Assembly: GCA_023228825.1 (NCBI GenBank)
Contig: JALOAL010000006.1
Location: forward strand, 62,001-126,000
Source: Dehalococcoidia bacterium
Lineage (GTDB): Bacteria > Chloroflexota > Dehalococcoidia > UBA2979
Length of the DNA: 64,000 nucleotides
Reading direction: 5' to 3'
The notes below the pieces were generated by a model. It had not been told where the DNA came from and searched no databases. It saw nothing but the letters and a program-made list of their open reading frames with translations. Position numbers and translations under genes: made by a program. This document shows, in pieces, positions 43,522-52,380 of this stretch (the first letter of the stretch is position 1; the number at the start of each line of letters is the position of its first letter).

Positions 43522-44981
43522 CGCGCGTATCGCCCACGCCGGCGCTGGCGCGGCTGCGTGGGGACTTTCCCCCGGTGGGCCGCGCGCGCGTGCTCGTGCA
43601 CCGCGGTACCTGCGGCAACGCCGTAGGCGCGGAGGCGGTGGCGGCCGCGCTGCGCGCCTCCATGCCCGGGGCGGCGATCGCGGAAGGCGCGTGCGACGGT
43701 GCGTGCTGGGCCGCGCCCTCCGCCACGGTGCAGCGCGAGGCGCACTCGCATCGCTTCGCCCGCCTCGACAGGGGCATCCCGGACGAACTGGCGGCCTGCC
43801 TGGCCGGCCAGTGCGACGACGAGTACGCCGGGCGCGGGGAGTACGGCCTGCTGGAGCGCGTGGGAAGAAACGACGGCTCGTTCGGGGACGTCATTGGACG
43901 TGGGGCCTACGGCGCTGCGGCGATGGCGGCGACGCTGAGGCCGGAGCAGGTGATTGAGGCGGTGGCCGCCTCCGGACTGACGGGACGCGGCGGCGCGCAC
44001 TTCGCAACGGCGCAGAAGTGGCGGCTCGCGGCGCAGCACACGGGGCAGAAGTACCTGGTGGTGAACGCGGAGGAAGGCGAGCCCGGCGTCTTCAAGGACC
44101 GCCACCTGATCGAGGGCGACCCGCACCGCCTGATCGACGGCATCCTCGTCGCCTGTCGAGCGGCGGGGGTGGACACGGTCTTCGTCTACGTCAACGGCCA
44201 GGCGCGCAACGCCCGCGCCGCCTTTGAGCGGGCGCTGGAGGACGCGCGTGCGCAGGGCATCCTGGACGGCGCCGCGTTCGGCGGCGACCCCGTGACGGTG
44301 GAGGTGCGCTCCGGGGCGGGTGGCTACGTCTGCGGCGACGAGTCGGTGATCCTCAATTCCATCGAGGGCCAGCGTCCTGTCCCGCGCTACAAGCCGCCGT
44401 TCGCCACGGACGAGGGGTTGTGGGGACGCCCGACCGTGGTCAACAACGTGGAGACGCTGTGCGCCGTCTCCACCGTCTTCGACTCGCCACCCCCGCCCAC
44501 GAAACTGATCCCGCTCTCCGGCGCCGTGTCGCGCCCCGGCCTCTACGAGGTGCCCATCGACGGGAACACCACGTGGACGGGCGTCCTCGCCACGGCGGGT
44601 TCGGCGCCGGGCCTGGTGCCGGGCATCCTGCTGGGCGGTCCCTCCGGCCGCTTCGTCACGCCCGAGGAGTACGAGGTACCGCTGACCATGCGCGGCCTTG
44701 GCGCCGGCGGCGCCGTCGTCCTGCCTCGTGACGCGGACATTGCGGAGGTCACGCGGTCGCTGGCGGCGTACAACATGCGTGAGTCCTGCGGCGAATGCAC
44801 CCCCTGCCGCGAGGGCACGCAGCGCCTGGTGCAGTTGCTGGAGGACGTCCCCGCCAACCGCGAACGTATCGCCGCCCTGATCGAGACGCTCACGGAGGCC
44901 TCCCTCTGCCAGTTGGGCGGCATGGCCGGACGCCCGGTCGCCTCCGCGCTGGAGTCGTTCCCGGAGGCGTTCGAGGAGTGA
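43518..44981 (+). CDS. NAD-dependent formate dehydrogenase beta subunit (NuoF-like)
   Basis: 487-aa flavoprotein that reduces NAD+. An N-terminal remnant of a thioredoxin-like [2Fe-2S] domain (~20-95; TCGNAVGAE and GACDGACW, only part of the usual ligands) precedes the NuoF core: TGRGGAHFATAQKW (NAD/FMN), NAEEGEPGVFKDR, GAGGYVCGDESVILNSIEG, then the [4Fe-4S] motif ESCGECTPCREG with a later Cys in SLCQLGG. GTG 43518 overlaps the NuoE-like stop by four bases. Confidence 0.92.
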   Translation: MTRVSPTPALARLRGDFPPVGRARVLVHRGTCGNAVGAEAVAAALRASMPGAAIAEGACDGACWAAPSATVQREAHSHRFARLDRGIPDELAACLAGQCDDEYAGRGEYGLLERVGRNDGSFGDVIGRGAYGAAAMAATLRPEQVIEAVAASGLTGRGGAHFATAQKWRLAAQHTGQKYLVVNAEEGEPGVFKDRHLIEGDPHRLIDGILVACRAAGVDTVFVYVNGQARNARAAFERALEDARAQGILDGAAFGGDPVTVEVRSGAGGYVCGDESVILNSIEGQRPVPRYKPPFATDEGLWGRPTVVNNVETLCAVSTVFDSPPPPTKLIPLSGAVSRPGLYEVPIDGNTTWTGVLATAGSAPGLVPGILLGGPSGRFVTPEEYEVPLTMRGLGAGGAVVLPRDADIAEVTRSLAAYNMRESCGECTPCREGTQRLVQLLEDVPANRERIAALIETLTEASLCQLGGMAGRPVASALESFPEAFEE

Positions 44982-44988
44982 GCCAGCG

Positions 44989-45453
44989 ATGAGCGTTGCC
45001 GAGGTCGTGTGGGCGTACACCGCCCGCAGCATAGACGCGTTGGTCGCGGTGCTGGAGGGCCTTGACGAGGCGGGCCGCGGCTGGCGGCCGGACGTCCCGG
45101 AGGCGAACTCGGTGGCCACGCTTGCCAACCACACCATCGCCAACGCGGAGGACAACCTGCTGGGCACGGTCTGCGGCGACGACGTCCGCTACGAGCGCCA
45201 GGCCGACTTCGACACCCCCGAGACGGAGCCCGCCGCCGTACGCGCGAGGTGGGACGCCCTCCGCGCACGTTTCGACGCACACCTGCCATCCCTTACTGAC
45301 GAGCGTCTGCACGAGACGGTCGAGCACCCCCGGCGCGGGCCGGTCACTCGGCTGGACGTGCTCGTGGTCGTCACCCGGCACGCCGCGGAGCACCTCGCGC
45401 ACGCCGACCTCACGCGGGACCTCTACGATGCGCAGACAGGGGGCAGCCGATGA
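44989..45453 (+). CDS. DinB-like protein inside formate dehydrogenase operon
   Basis: 154-aa DinB/YfiT-type helical bundle. Putative metal ligands: His in ATLANHTIANAEDN and the pair in TRHAAEHLAHADLT. It sits between the flavin and catalytic subunit genes, seven bases after one and overlapping the other in ATGA, a place not usual for this family. A role in cofactor or thiol handling for the enzyme is speculative. Distant from the two DinB paralogues at 2.3-3.3 kb. Confidence 0.75.
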   Translation: MSVAEVVWAYTARSIDALVAVLEGLDEAGRGWRPDVPEANSVATLANHTIANAEDNLLGTVCGDDVRYERQADFDTPETEPAAVRARWDALRARFDAHLPSLTDERLHETVEHPRRGPVTRLDVLVVVTRHAAEHLAHADLTRDLYDAQTGGSR

Positions 45454-48260
45454 GCCTCGAGATGCCCGTGATCGCCTCGCCCGTGGCCGTGCAGGTGGAC
45501 GGCAGGGACGTGACGGTCCCGCGCGGCGCCATGCTGCTGGAGGCGGTCCTGGCCGCCGGCGTGGACCTGCCGCACCTCTGCCAGCCGGAGGCCCGTGGAC
45601 CGCTGGGCGCCTGCCGCACCTGCCTCGTGGAGGTGGAGGGCGCACCGCGCCTCGCCGCAGCGTGCCACACTCCCGTCGCCGAGGGCCAGTCCATTCGCAC
45701 GGCGTCCGAGCGCGCCACGCGCGTGCGCCGCTCTGTGCTGGACCTGACCATCGGGATGTCCTCAGACGGGGAGGGGCGCGGGCAGGCCGCGGAGCACGCG
45801 CGGGCGCACGGCCTGGCGGTCTCCACGTACGAGCCGCTGCCGCGGGCGGGCTCTGACACGAGCAACCTGTTCTTTGACCTCAACATGCCGGACTGCATCC
45901 TGTGCGGCCGCTGTATCGACGCCTGCCAGGACACGCAGCACATCGGCGCGATCGGCATCAACGGGCGCGGGCTGACGGCGCACGTGGGCGTCCAGTTCGA
46001 CCTGCAGTGGGAGGAGTCGATCTGCACCTCGTGCGGGCAGTGCATCTCCCAGTGCCCCACGGGCGCACTGGTCCAGAAGCAGGAGATTCCCGCGCGCGCC
46101 TCGCACCGCCTGGAGGCGGAGCAGGTGGTGCGGACGACGTGCCCCTACTGCGGCGTGGGGTGCGGGCTTGACGTAAACCTGCGCGACGGCAGTGTGGTGT
46201 GGGTGGACGGCGTGCCGGAGAACGAGTCGTCGCAGGGCATGACCTGCGTGAAGGGGCGCTTCGGCCTGGAGTTCGTCCACTCGCCCGAGCGTCTCACCAC
46301 CCCGCTCATCCGCCGCGAGGGCGAGTTGCGGCCCGCCACCTGGGAGGAGGCGCTGGACCTGGTCTCCCGCAAGTTCGCCGCCTCCCTCGGATCGTTCGCC
46401 GGGATCGCCTCGGCAAAGGCGACGAACGAGGACGGCTACGTGATGCAGAAGTTCGTGCGCGCGGTGATGGGCACGAACTCCATCGACCACTGCTCGCGCA
46501 TGTGCCACGCGCCGTCCGTGGTGGCCCTCCAGCAGCAGGTGGGATCGGGCGCGACGAGCAATTCGTACGAGGACTATGACAACGCCGGCACCCTGCTGGT
46601 GGTGGGCTCGGACACCGGGCAGAACCACCCGGTGGTGGCGAGCCGGATGCGGCGCGCTGTGGAAGACCGAGGCGCCTCGCTGATCGTGGTGAACCCGATC
46701 CGCGTGGACATCTGCGACGTGGCGGAGGTGCACCTGCAGCCGCGGCCCGGGACGGACGTGGCGCTCTTCAACGCCATGGCGCAGGTGATCCTGGAGGAGG
46801 GCCTCTGGGATCCCGCCTTCGTGGAGGCGCGCACCGAGGGCTTCGAGGCGTGGCGCCGCGTGGCGGAACAGGTGCGCCCGGAGGACGCCGAGGCGATCAC
46901 GGGCGTTCCCGCGGAGGAGATCCGGCGCGCTGCGCGCCTCTACGCGCGGCCTCGGCCCGGGCGGGACGGCGAGGAGCGGGGGTCCTGCCTGGTCTGGGGC
47001 ATGGGCATCACGCAGCATACGAACGGCAGCGACAACGCCCGGTCGCTCATCAACCTCGCGCTGCTCACCGGGCAGGTGGGCAAGCCCGGCAACGGCATCT
47101 CCCCGCTCCGAGGCCAGAACAACGTGCAGGGCTGCTCCGACTCCGGTGGCCTTCCCAACGTGTTCCCCGGCTACGAGGCCGTGGGCGGCCCCACGCACGA
47201 GAAGTGGGAGCAGGCGTGGGGCGTGGAGATCCCTCGGGAGCCGGGGATGCAGGCCACCCGCATGATCGAGGCGATGCTGGAGGGCGGCCTGAGCACGCTG
47301 TACGTGGTGGGCGAGAACCCGCTGGTCTCCGACCCCTACCTGGCCCACGCGCGCGACGCCTTTGCGCAACTGGACTTCCTGGTGGTGCAGGACATCTTCA
47401 TGAACGAGACCGCAGAGGTCGCGGACGTGGTGCTTCCCGCCGCCTCGTTCGCAGAGAAGTACGGGACGTTCACCAACTCCGAGCGACGCGTGCAACTCGT
47501 GCGGCCATGGGCCTCGGCCCCCGGGGAGGCGCGCGTGGACTGGGAGATCACGGCCGAGATCGCGCGACGCGTCCAGCGCCTCCTGGAACGCCCGACCGAG
47601 GGCTTCGAGTGGCCGGACGCCGCTGCCGTCTTCGACGAGATGGCGAGCCTGACGCCAATCATCTCCGGCCTGTCGCACGCGCGCCTGGAGCACGAGGGCG
47701 GCATCCAGTGGCCCTGCCCTGACGCCGACCACCCCGGCACGCCTCGCCTGTTCGAGGACGAGTTCCCGCGCGGCCGCGGCCTCTTCGTGGCGGTGGAGCA
47801 GGGCCCGCCGGCGGCGGAACTGCCCAGCAAGCGCTTCCCGTACACGCTGATCACGGGGCGCTCGCTGTACCACTGGCACACCGGCGCCATCACGCGCCAG
47901 GTCCCCGGCCTGCTGGAGAAGGTGCCGGTGGTGGCGGTGGACATCCACCCCCGCGATGCGGAGCAACTCGGCGTGTCGGAGGGCCAGCAGGTGCAGTTGG
48001 CCTCGAGGCGTGGCGAGATCCTGGCCGAGGTGCACGTGCGCGACACGATGCGTCGAGGCGAATTGTTCGTGCCGTTCGTGCAGTTGCAGGGCGTGGCCGC
48101 GAACTTCCTGACCAACAACGCGCTGGATCTGCCTTCCGGCATCCCGGAGTTCAAGGCATGCGCCGTCCGCGTCGAGCCCCCCGGCACGCCCTCGCGGGCG
48201 GGGCGTGGGCCTCGACACCTGCGCAAGGGACGCGCACCCATCGGCGCCGGAGAGGCCTAG
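45450..48260 (+). CDS. Formate dehydrogenase alpha subunit, molybdopterin-dependent, Cys type
   Basis: 936-aa catalytic subunit that oxidises formate to CO2 with a molybdenum (or tungsten) bis-MGD cofactor. Order: [2Fe-2S] domain (C44, C55, C58, C72), two [4Fe-4S] clusters (C149/152/155/159 and C192/195/198/202), then the molybdopterin domain with its own [4Fe-4S] site (TTCPYCGVGCGL, TCVKGRFG). The Mo ligand is Cys 352 in HCSRMCHAPSVVAL, where some relatives carry selenocysteine. C-terminal molybdopterin-dinucleotide domain includes LITGRSLYHWHTGAITRQ. Cytoplasmic: no Tat signal. Confidence 0.94.
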   Translation: MSLEMPVIASPVAVQVDGRDVTVPRGAMLLEAVLAAGVDLPHLCQPEARGPLGACRTCLVEVEGAPRLAAACHTPVAEGQSIRTASERATRVRRSVLDLTIGMSSDGEGRGQAAEHARAHGLAVSTYEPLPRAGSDTSNLFFDLNMPDCILCGRCIDACQDTQHIGAIGINGRGLTAHVGVQFDLQWEESICTSCGQCISQCPTGALVQKQEIPARASHRLEAEQVVRTTCPYCGVGCGLDVNLRDGSVVWVDGVPENESSQGMTCVKGRFGLEFVHSPERLTTPLIRREGELRPATWEEALDLVSRKFAASLGSFAGIASAKATNEDGYVMQKFVRAVMGTNSIDHCSRMCHAPSVVALQQQVGSGATSNSYEDYDNAGTLLVVGSDTGQNHPVVASRMRRAVEDRGASLIVVNPIRVDICDVAEVHLQPRPGTDVALFNAMAQVILEEGLWDPAFVEARTEGFEAWRRVAEQVRPEDAEAITGVPAEEIRRAARLYARPRPGRDGEERGSCLVWGMGITQHTNGSDNARSLINLALLTGQVGKPGNGISPLRGQNNVQGCSDSGGLPNVFPGYEAVGGPTHEKWEQAWGVEIPREPGMQATRMIEAMLEGGLSTLYVVGENPLVSDPYLAHARDAFAQLDFLVVQDIFMNETAEVADVVLPAASFAEKYGTFTNSERRVQLVRPWASAPGEARVDWEITAEIARRVQRLLERPTEGFEWPDAAAVFDEMASLTPIISGLSHARLEHEGGIQWPCPDADHPGTPRLFEDEFPRGRGLFVAVEQGPPAAELPSKRFPYTLITGRSLYHWHTGAITRQVPGLLEKVPVVAVDIHPRDAEQLGVSEGQQVQLASRRGEILAEVHVRDTMRRGELFVPFVQLQGVAANFLTNNALDLPSGIPEFKACAVRVEPPGTPSRAGRGPRHLRKGRAPIGAGEA

Positions 48261-48291
48261 ACAGCCCTGCGTGGAGCAGAGCATGACCGCC

Positions 48292-48336
48292 GGTATGACT
48301 GCGGGTACTACCAACGGTATGACCGGTGGTAGTACC
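48292..48336 (+). promoter_or_regulatory. Likely toxin-antitoxin operator
   Basis: Two 21-bp direct repeats (48292-48312 and 48316-48336) matching at 17 positions, with outer arms GGTACTACC and GGTAGTACC that are inverted copies of each other. The right arm overlaps the -10 element TACCAT (48333-48338). Suited to autoregulation by the ribbon-helix-helix antitoxin. Confidence 0.6.
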
Positions 48337-48338
48337 AT
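48333..48338 (+). promoter_or_regulatory. Leaderless-type -10 element of toxin-antitoxin operon
   Basis: TACCAT ends six bases before ATG 48345. Confidence 0.55.
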
Positions 48339-48344
48339 GAAGCC

Positions 48345-48644
48345 ATGGATCGTCGACACGCCAAGATCGCCATCAGCATCCCCGCGCACCTCCTCGACCG
48401 CCTCGAGCGGCTTCGGGGTGCGAGGGGTGCGAGCCGCAGCCGCATGATCAGCGATGCGGTGGAGCAGTACGTGGTGGATGCGGAGCGGGATGTTCTGGCT
48501 GAGGAAGCCCGCGAGGCGTACGAGCGCATGCCCGAGACCGAGGAAGAATTGAAGTTTATCGACGCGATGAACCGATTGATCGCGCCGTACATCGCGGAGG
48601 AGTACCCGTGGGATGGCCCGGTGCCTGCGCGTGACGACGAGTGA
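48345..48644 (+). CDS. Ribbon-helix-helix antitoxin
   Basis: 99 aa. The N-terminal ~45 residues fit a CopG/MetJ-type ribbon-helix-helix DNA-binding domain: KIAISIPAHLLDRLERL then GASRSRMISDAVEQYVV. The rest is acidic and helical (EEAREAYERMPETEEEL) and likely neutralises the toxin. Leaderless ATG 48345; repeat operators lie directly upstream. Overlaps the toxin gene by four bases, standard for these pairs. Confidence 0.88.
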   Translation: MDRRHAKIAISIPAHLLDRLERLRGARGASRSRMISDAVEQYVVDAERDVLAEEAREAYERMPETEEELKFIDAMNRLIAPYIAEEYPWDGPVPARDDE

Positions 48645-48982
48645 GGCGGGGAGAGATCTGGTGGGGAGAGCAACCTCCGCCGGTTGGACGCCGCCCGTTC
48701 CTCATCGTATCGACGGATGCACTCAACGACGTCCGGAATGCTGTCATCGCAGCGCCGATCTCCACGCGCATACGCGGATTCTGGACGGAGGTCTCGCTCG
48801 GGTTGAATGAGGGACTACCACGCGAATGCGTCGCAACGCTGGCGGGGCTCATGTCCGTGCGAAAGACGGACATGTTCACGCTCGTGGGGCAGGTCGACGC
48901 GGCGAAGATGCTCCAGGTGGAGACGGCCCTCAGGAGGGTCTTCGAGATCGACGATGTCGCGTCGCCTCACGGCACGCCGTAG
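48641..48982 (+). CDS. MazF/PemK-family toxin
   Basis: 113-aa endoribonuclease-type toxin: MRRGEIWWGEQPPPVGRRPF, LIVSTDALNDVRNAVIAAPI, CVATLAGLMSVRKTDM and LVGQVDAAKM follow the PemK order. Cleaves mRNA to slow growth when antitoxin is lost. GTG 48641 overlaps the antitoxin stop (GTGA). Full length, apparently functional. Confidence 0.9.
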   Translation: MRRGEIWWGEQPPPVGRRPFLIVSTDALNDVRNAVIAAPISTRIRGFWTEVSLGLNEGLPRECVATLAGLMSVRKTDMFTLVGQVDAAKMLQVETALRRVFEIDDVASPHGTP

Positions 48983-48996
48983 GACAGCGGGAACCC

Positions 48997-49404
48997 CTAG
49001 CGTTGCCCTCGGACGAGGGTGGAGGCGACCAGCGAGACGAGCGAGATGATGAGGGCGCCGAAGAAGGCGCTCCAGAAGCCGTCGATGGTGAACGCCAGAT
49101 CCAGTTGGCCCGCGATCCAGGCGGTCGCCCCCAGCAGGGCGGTGTTGATGATCAGCACGAAGAGCCCGAACGTCAGGATGATCAGACAGAACGCGAACAG
49201 CGTGGCGACCGGCCGCAGCAGCATGTTCACCACGGCGAAGATGGCCGTGCCGAGGACGAGCGACTCCGTGTCCCCGATCTCGATGCCGGGGACGATCGCC
49301 TCCGCCAGGAAGAGCCCGGCGAGGTTGATCACGAAGCGGACGAGTAGCGCCTCCAGCGAGAAGCCCCCGCGCGAATCGTAGCGATAGAAGGCGCCTCCGC
49401 GCAT
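48997..49404 (-). CDS. Phage-holin-like (YvlD-type) membrane protein
   Basis: 135 aa with four helices: LLVRFVINLAGLFLAEAIV, LVLGTAIFAVVNMLL, FCLIILTFGLFVLIINTALL and FFGALIISLVSLVASTLV, the PF04020-type four-helix family found in many chromosomes without prophages. Role unknown, perhaps envelope stress. ATG 49404 has GGGAGG just upstream; a GTG at 49419 places that site inside the gene and is unlikely. Third gene of a minus-strand run after the TPP enzyme and oxidoreductase. Confidence 0.82.
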   Translation of the reverse strand: MRGGAFYRYDSRGGFSLEALLVRFVINLAGLFLAEAIVPGIEIGDTESLVLGTAIFAVVNMLLRPVATLFAFCLIILTFGLFVLIINTALLGATAWIAGQLDLAFTIDGFWSAFFGALIISLVSLVASTLVRGQR

Positions 49405-49433
49405 CGATCCTCCCGTCACCCCTTCGTCCGAGG

Positions 49434-50474
49434 CTACACGTCAGCGATGTCGACCGCGCGGCCCTCTGTGCGGGAGCGGTAGACGGCCTCCGTGACGCGC
49501 ATGTAGAGCAGGCCGTCCTCGAACGAGGTCAACTCCACGGGCTTGCCGTCCCGGATGGAGTCCACGAAGTCCTGTTCCACGCGCCACTCGCCGGCGGTGC
49601 CGGGGTCCGGATCCAGTGGCTGGGCCTCCTGGCCCATGGGGGCAAAGGCCATGCGGTCGCCCATCTGCCAGTGCAGCGTGCCCTTCGACCCATGGATTGA
49701 GACGCCGTTGGGGTTGGCCGGCGCGTGGGCCACGGAGGACAGGCGATAGTCCACGCGCGCGCCGTTCTCCATGCGCGCCAGGATGCCCAGGCTGTCCGGG
49801 ACCTGGATGGCGAACGGCTGCCCGGTCTCCGGATCCGTGCGTTCCTTCACCCATGTGGCCCCGTCCGCCATCACCCGCGCGGTGGGGCCGAGCCAGCGGT
49901 GCAGCGCCTCGATGTAGAGGCCCATCATCATGGTGTTCATGCCCGAGTAGTCGTGGCGCTCGCGCCAGTGCAGCGGGGTGCTGGGGTCCAGGCTCTGGCC
50001 GGTGAGCACGTTGACGTGCACTTCCCGGACCTCGCCGAGTGTGCCGTCGTCCACCATGCGGCGGATGGTGCGCCAGGACTTCAGGTCCAGCGGTGACGGG
50101 ACGATCTGCGCCACGCGGTCGGGGTGCTGGCGGGAGGCCGCGAGCATGGCGCGCGCCTCGGTGGCGTCCATGGCCATGCGCGCCTCGACCAGCACGTGCT
50201 TGCCGGCTTCCAGCGCGGCCACGGCGTACTCGGCGTGGCGGTAGGGCCACGTGCCGATGCACACTGCGTCCACGTCGTCCGCGTGGATGACGTCGTTGGG
50301 GTCCGTGACCACCCGTGCGATGCCGAACTCGTCGGCCACGCGCTGGCCGCTCTCCTGCGTGCGGTTGCACACGGAGACCACCTCCACGCCGTCGATGGCC
50401 TGGAGACCGGGGATGTGCCGGCTGCGGGTGTTGGCGCCGGCGCCGATGACGCCGACTCGGATTGTGTCCGCCAT
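49434..50474 (-). CDS. Gfo/Idh/MocA-family oxidoreductase, EKP motif altered
   Basis: 346-aa NAD(P)-dependent dehydrogenase fold. Rossmann motif VGVIGAGANTRSRHIPG, GTWPYRHAEYAVAALEAG and a C-terminal alpha/beta domain (~125-340). Where the family has EKP, with Lys as catalytic residue, this protein reads VLVEARMAM, so Lys is missing; the later helix has EALHRWLG. It may use another residue or not be a redox enzyme. ATG 50474 is 27 bases after the TPP enzyme gene, so probably the same pathway. Confidence 0.8.
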   Translation of the reverse strand: MADTIRVGVIGAGANTRSRHIPGLQAIDGVEVVSVCNRTQESGQRVADEFGIARVVTDPNDVIHADDVDAVCIGTWPYRHAEYAVAALEAGKHVLVEARMAMDATEARAMLAASRQHPDRVAQIVPSPLDLKSWRTIRRMVDDGTLGEVREVHVNVLTGQSLDPSTPLHWRERHDYSGMNTMMMGLYIEALHRWLGPTARVMADGATWVKERTDPETGQPFAIQVPDSLGILARMENGARVDYRLSSVAHAPANPNGVSIHGSKGTLHWQMGDRMAFAPMGQEAQPLDPDPGTAGEWRVEQDFVDSIRDGKPVELTSFEDGLLYMRVTEAVYRSRTEGRAVDIADV

Positions 50475-50501
50475 GTCTGCGGGCCCTTCTAACGGTTCGT
50501 C

Positions 50502-52166
50502 TTATAGGTCCAGCACGGGCCGAGGCGGCAGTGGCTGCATCGGCTGCGCGCTGGGGAGGTCCGGCGCGGGCGGCTGTTCCACCTCGATTAGCGCGGGGGC
50601 GCTCAGGGCCATCGCCTCCTGCAGCGCCTGGCGCAGGTCGTCTGGTGTCCTGGCCTTGAAGCCGGCCACGCCGAACGACTCGGCCAGCGCCGCCAGGTCC
50701 GGGTTCTTCAGGTCGGTGGCGATGGTACGACCGTTGTAGCGCTGCGTCTGGATGCGACGCACGTTGCCATAGAGGTTGTCATTGAAGACCACCGTCACCA
50801 GCGGGATGCCGAACTTCGCCTGCGTGGACAACTCCTGCACGTTGTACATGAAGCCGCCGTCCCCGTTGATGGAGACTACCTTCTTGTCCGGGTTGCCCAC
50901 GGCCACTCCCAGGGCCGTCGCGTAGCCATAGCCGAGCGTGCCCTGGTAGCCGGACGTGATCATGGTGCGCGGCTCGTAGACCTCGAAGCCGCCGCCCTGC
51001 ACGTGGTAGCCCACCTGCGTGCTCTCAGCCACGAGGATCGCGTCGTCCGGCATGGAGTCGCGGAGGGCCTGCGCCATGGAGCGCTGCCACGGCGTGCCCG
51101 CCATGGCCTCCCAGTGGCGCTCCTTGATGGCGGCGAACTCTTCCGCACGGGAGGGGCGGCTGCGGTTGTGCTTGCCCACGCGCTCGGCCAACTGGCCGGC
51201 CGTAAACTTCGCGTCGCCCAGCAGGGCGACCTCCGCCGGATGGTTGCGGCCGATCTCCTCCGGGTCGATGTCGGCCTGGATGAGCGTCCCCGGCACGGCG
51301 GTGGAGCCGAAGCCCATGTTCGCTGCGAGGCCGAAGCGCGTGCCGATAGCCAGGATCACGTCCGCCTCCGGGACGAGCGCGGATGTGGCCACGCGGCCGG
51401 TGAACGCGCGCGCCTCGCGGTCTGACAGTACGCCTCGACCGTTCGTGGTCATCAGGACGGGCGCGTCCAGGATCTCCGAGAGGCGGCGCACCTCCTCCCA
51501 TGCTTCGGCGGAGAGGACACCGCCGCCGGCGCAGATCAGGGGGCGCTCGGCCTGGCCCAGCAGGCGCGCGGCCTGCTCCAGCAGGGTGTCGTCCGCGTGC
51601 TCGGACTCGAAGCGGGAGGTCGCGTCCGGCTCCAGCAGCGTCACGTCGGCCACCATGCCAAGGACGTCCGGCGGCACCTCGATGGAGACGGGGCGAGGAC
51701 GCCCGGAGCGCAGCAGGCGGGCGGCGCGGCGCACCATGGCCGGGATCTCCGTGGGGTGCATGGCGCGCTCGGAGGACTTCGTCAGATGGCCCAACAGGCC
51801 CGGCTGGTCGTGGATCTCGTGCAGCGCGCCGCGGCCCTGGTCGATCAGTTTCGAGTCGATCTGTCCGGTCACGCAGAGGACGGGCGAGGAGCAGGCGAAG
51901 GCGGTGGAGAGCGCGGCGGTGGCGTTCAGGACGCCGGGGCCCGGCACCACCACGAAGGCGCCCACCTTGCCGGTGCTCCTCGCGAAGCCGTCCGCCATGT
52001 AGGCGGTGGCCTGCTCGTGGCGGGCGTGGATCACGTCGAAGTGGTCCTGCTCCTCCCAGATCGCGTCAAAGAGGAAGTCGAGTTGGATCCCCGGCAGCGC
52101 GAAGAGCGTCTCGATGCCCTCGATCTTCAGGGACTGGGCCAGAGCCTGGCCGCCCGTCATCTCCAT
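50502..52166 (-). CDS. Thiamine-diphosphate-dependent enzyme, acetolactate-synthase-like
   Basis: 554 aa with three standard domains: pyrimidine-binding (~1-170, catalytic Glu in HARHEQATAYMADGFAR), central (~190-320) and diphosphate-binding (~370-530, SINGDGGFMYNVQELSTQAK then VFNDNLYGN). Family members include acetolactate synthase, benzoylformate decarboxylase and 2-oxo acid decarboxylases. No regulatory subunit gene lies nearby, so a catabolic decarboxylase or ligase is more likely than branched-chain synthesis. ATG 52166 has GGGGGGA upstream. Confidence 0.87.
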   Translation of the reverse strand: MEMTGGQALAQSLKIEGIETLFALPGIQLDFLFDAIWEEQDHFDVIHARHEQATAYMADGFARSTGKVGAFVVVPGPGVLNATAALSTAFACSSPVLCVTGQIDSKLIDQGRGALHEIHDQPGLLGHLTKSSERAMHPTEIPAMVRRAARLLRSGRPRPVSIEVPPDVLGMVADVTLLEPDATSRFESEHADDTLLEQAARLLGQAERPLICAGGGVLSAEAWEEVRRLSEILDAPVLMTTNGRGVLSDREARAFTGRVATSALVPEADVILAIGTRFGLAANMGFGSTAVPGTLIQADIDPEEIGRNHPAEVALLGDAKFTAGQLAERVGKHNRSRPSRAEEFAAIKERHWEAMAGTPWQRSMAQALRDSMPDDAILVAESTQVGYHVQGGGFEVYEPRTMITSGYQGTLGYGYATALGVAVGNPDKKVVSINGDGGFMYNVQELSTQAKFGIPLVTVVFNDNLYGNVRRIQTQRYNGRTIATDLKNPDLAALAESFGVAGFKARTPDDLRQALQEAMALSAPALIEVEQPPAPDLPSAQPMQPLPPRPVLDL

Positions 52167-52326
52167 CAGTTCCCCCCAAGCAAGGCAGCGCGAGCCGCCC
52201 GATCCCCCATGTCGCGCCGGAAGATACACCCTGCCGGAGGCCCTCGGTGCATGTCCGGTGCATGTGAGGTGCATGTGAGGTGCGAGGACGGCCGGCGGGG
52301 TGGTGCGGGCGACGGTGGAGGAGCAG

Positions 52327-52352
52327 AGAGGGCGGGGAAGTCCCCGCCCTCT
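52327..52352 (-). terminator. Terminator of permease operon
   Basis: Near-perfect 12-base stem (AGAGGGCGGGGA / TCCCCGCCCTCT) with a tiny loop, about 30 bases beyond the stop of the minus-strand permease gene. Confidence 0.7.
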
Positions 52353-52380
52353 CGTGGTTGTCCGGCATCCGGCCTCGGTG

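Noticed and set aside
46480..46520. Possible selenocysteine site in formate dehydrogenase
   Set aside because: The Mo ligand codon is TGC (Cys) and there is no in-frame TGA.
45762..48389. An 875-codon open frame antisense to the formate dehydrogenase gene
   Set aside because: His/Arg/Val-rich shadow typical of high-GC DNA; the plus-strand gene has every expected cluster ligand.
48997..49404. Prophage remnant suggested by the holin-like gene
   Set aside because: The family is common on chromosomes outside prophages, and no other phage-type gene, integrase or attachment site is seen.
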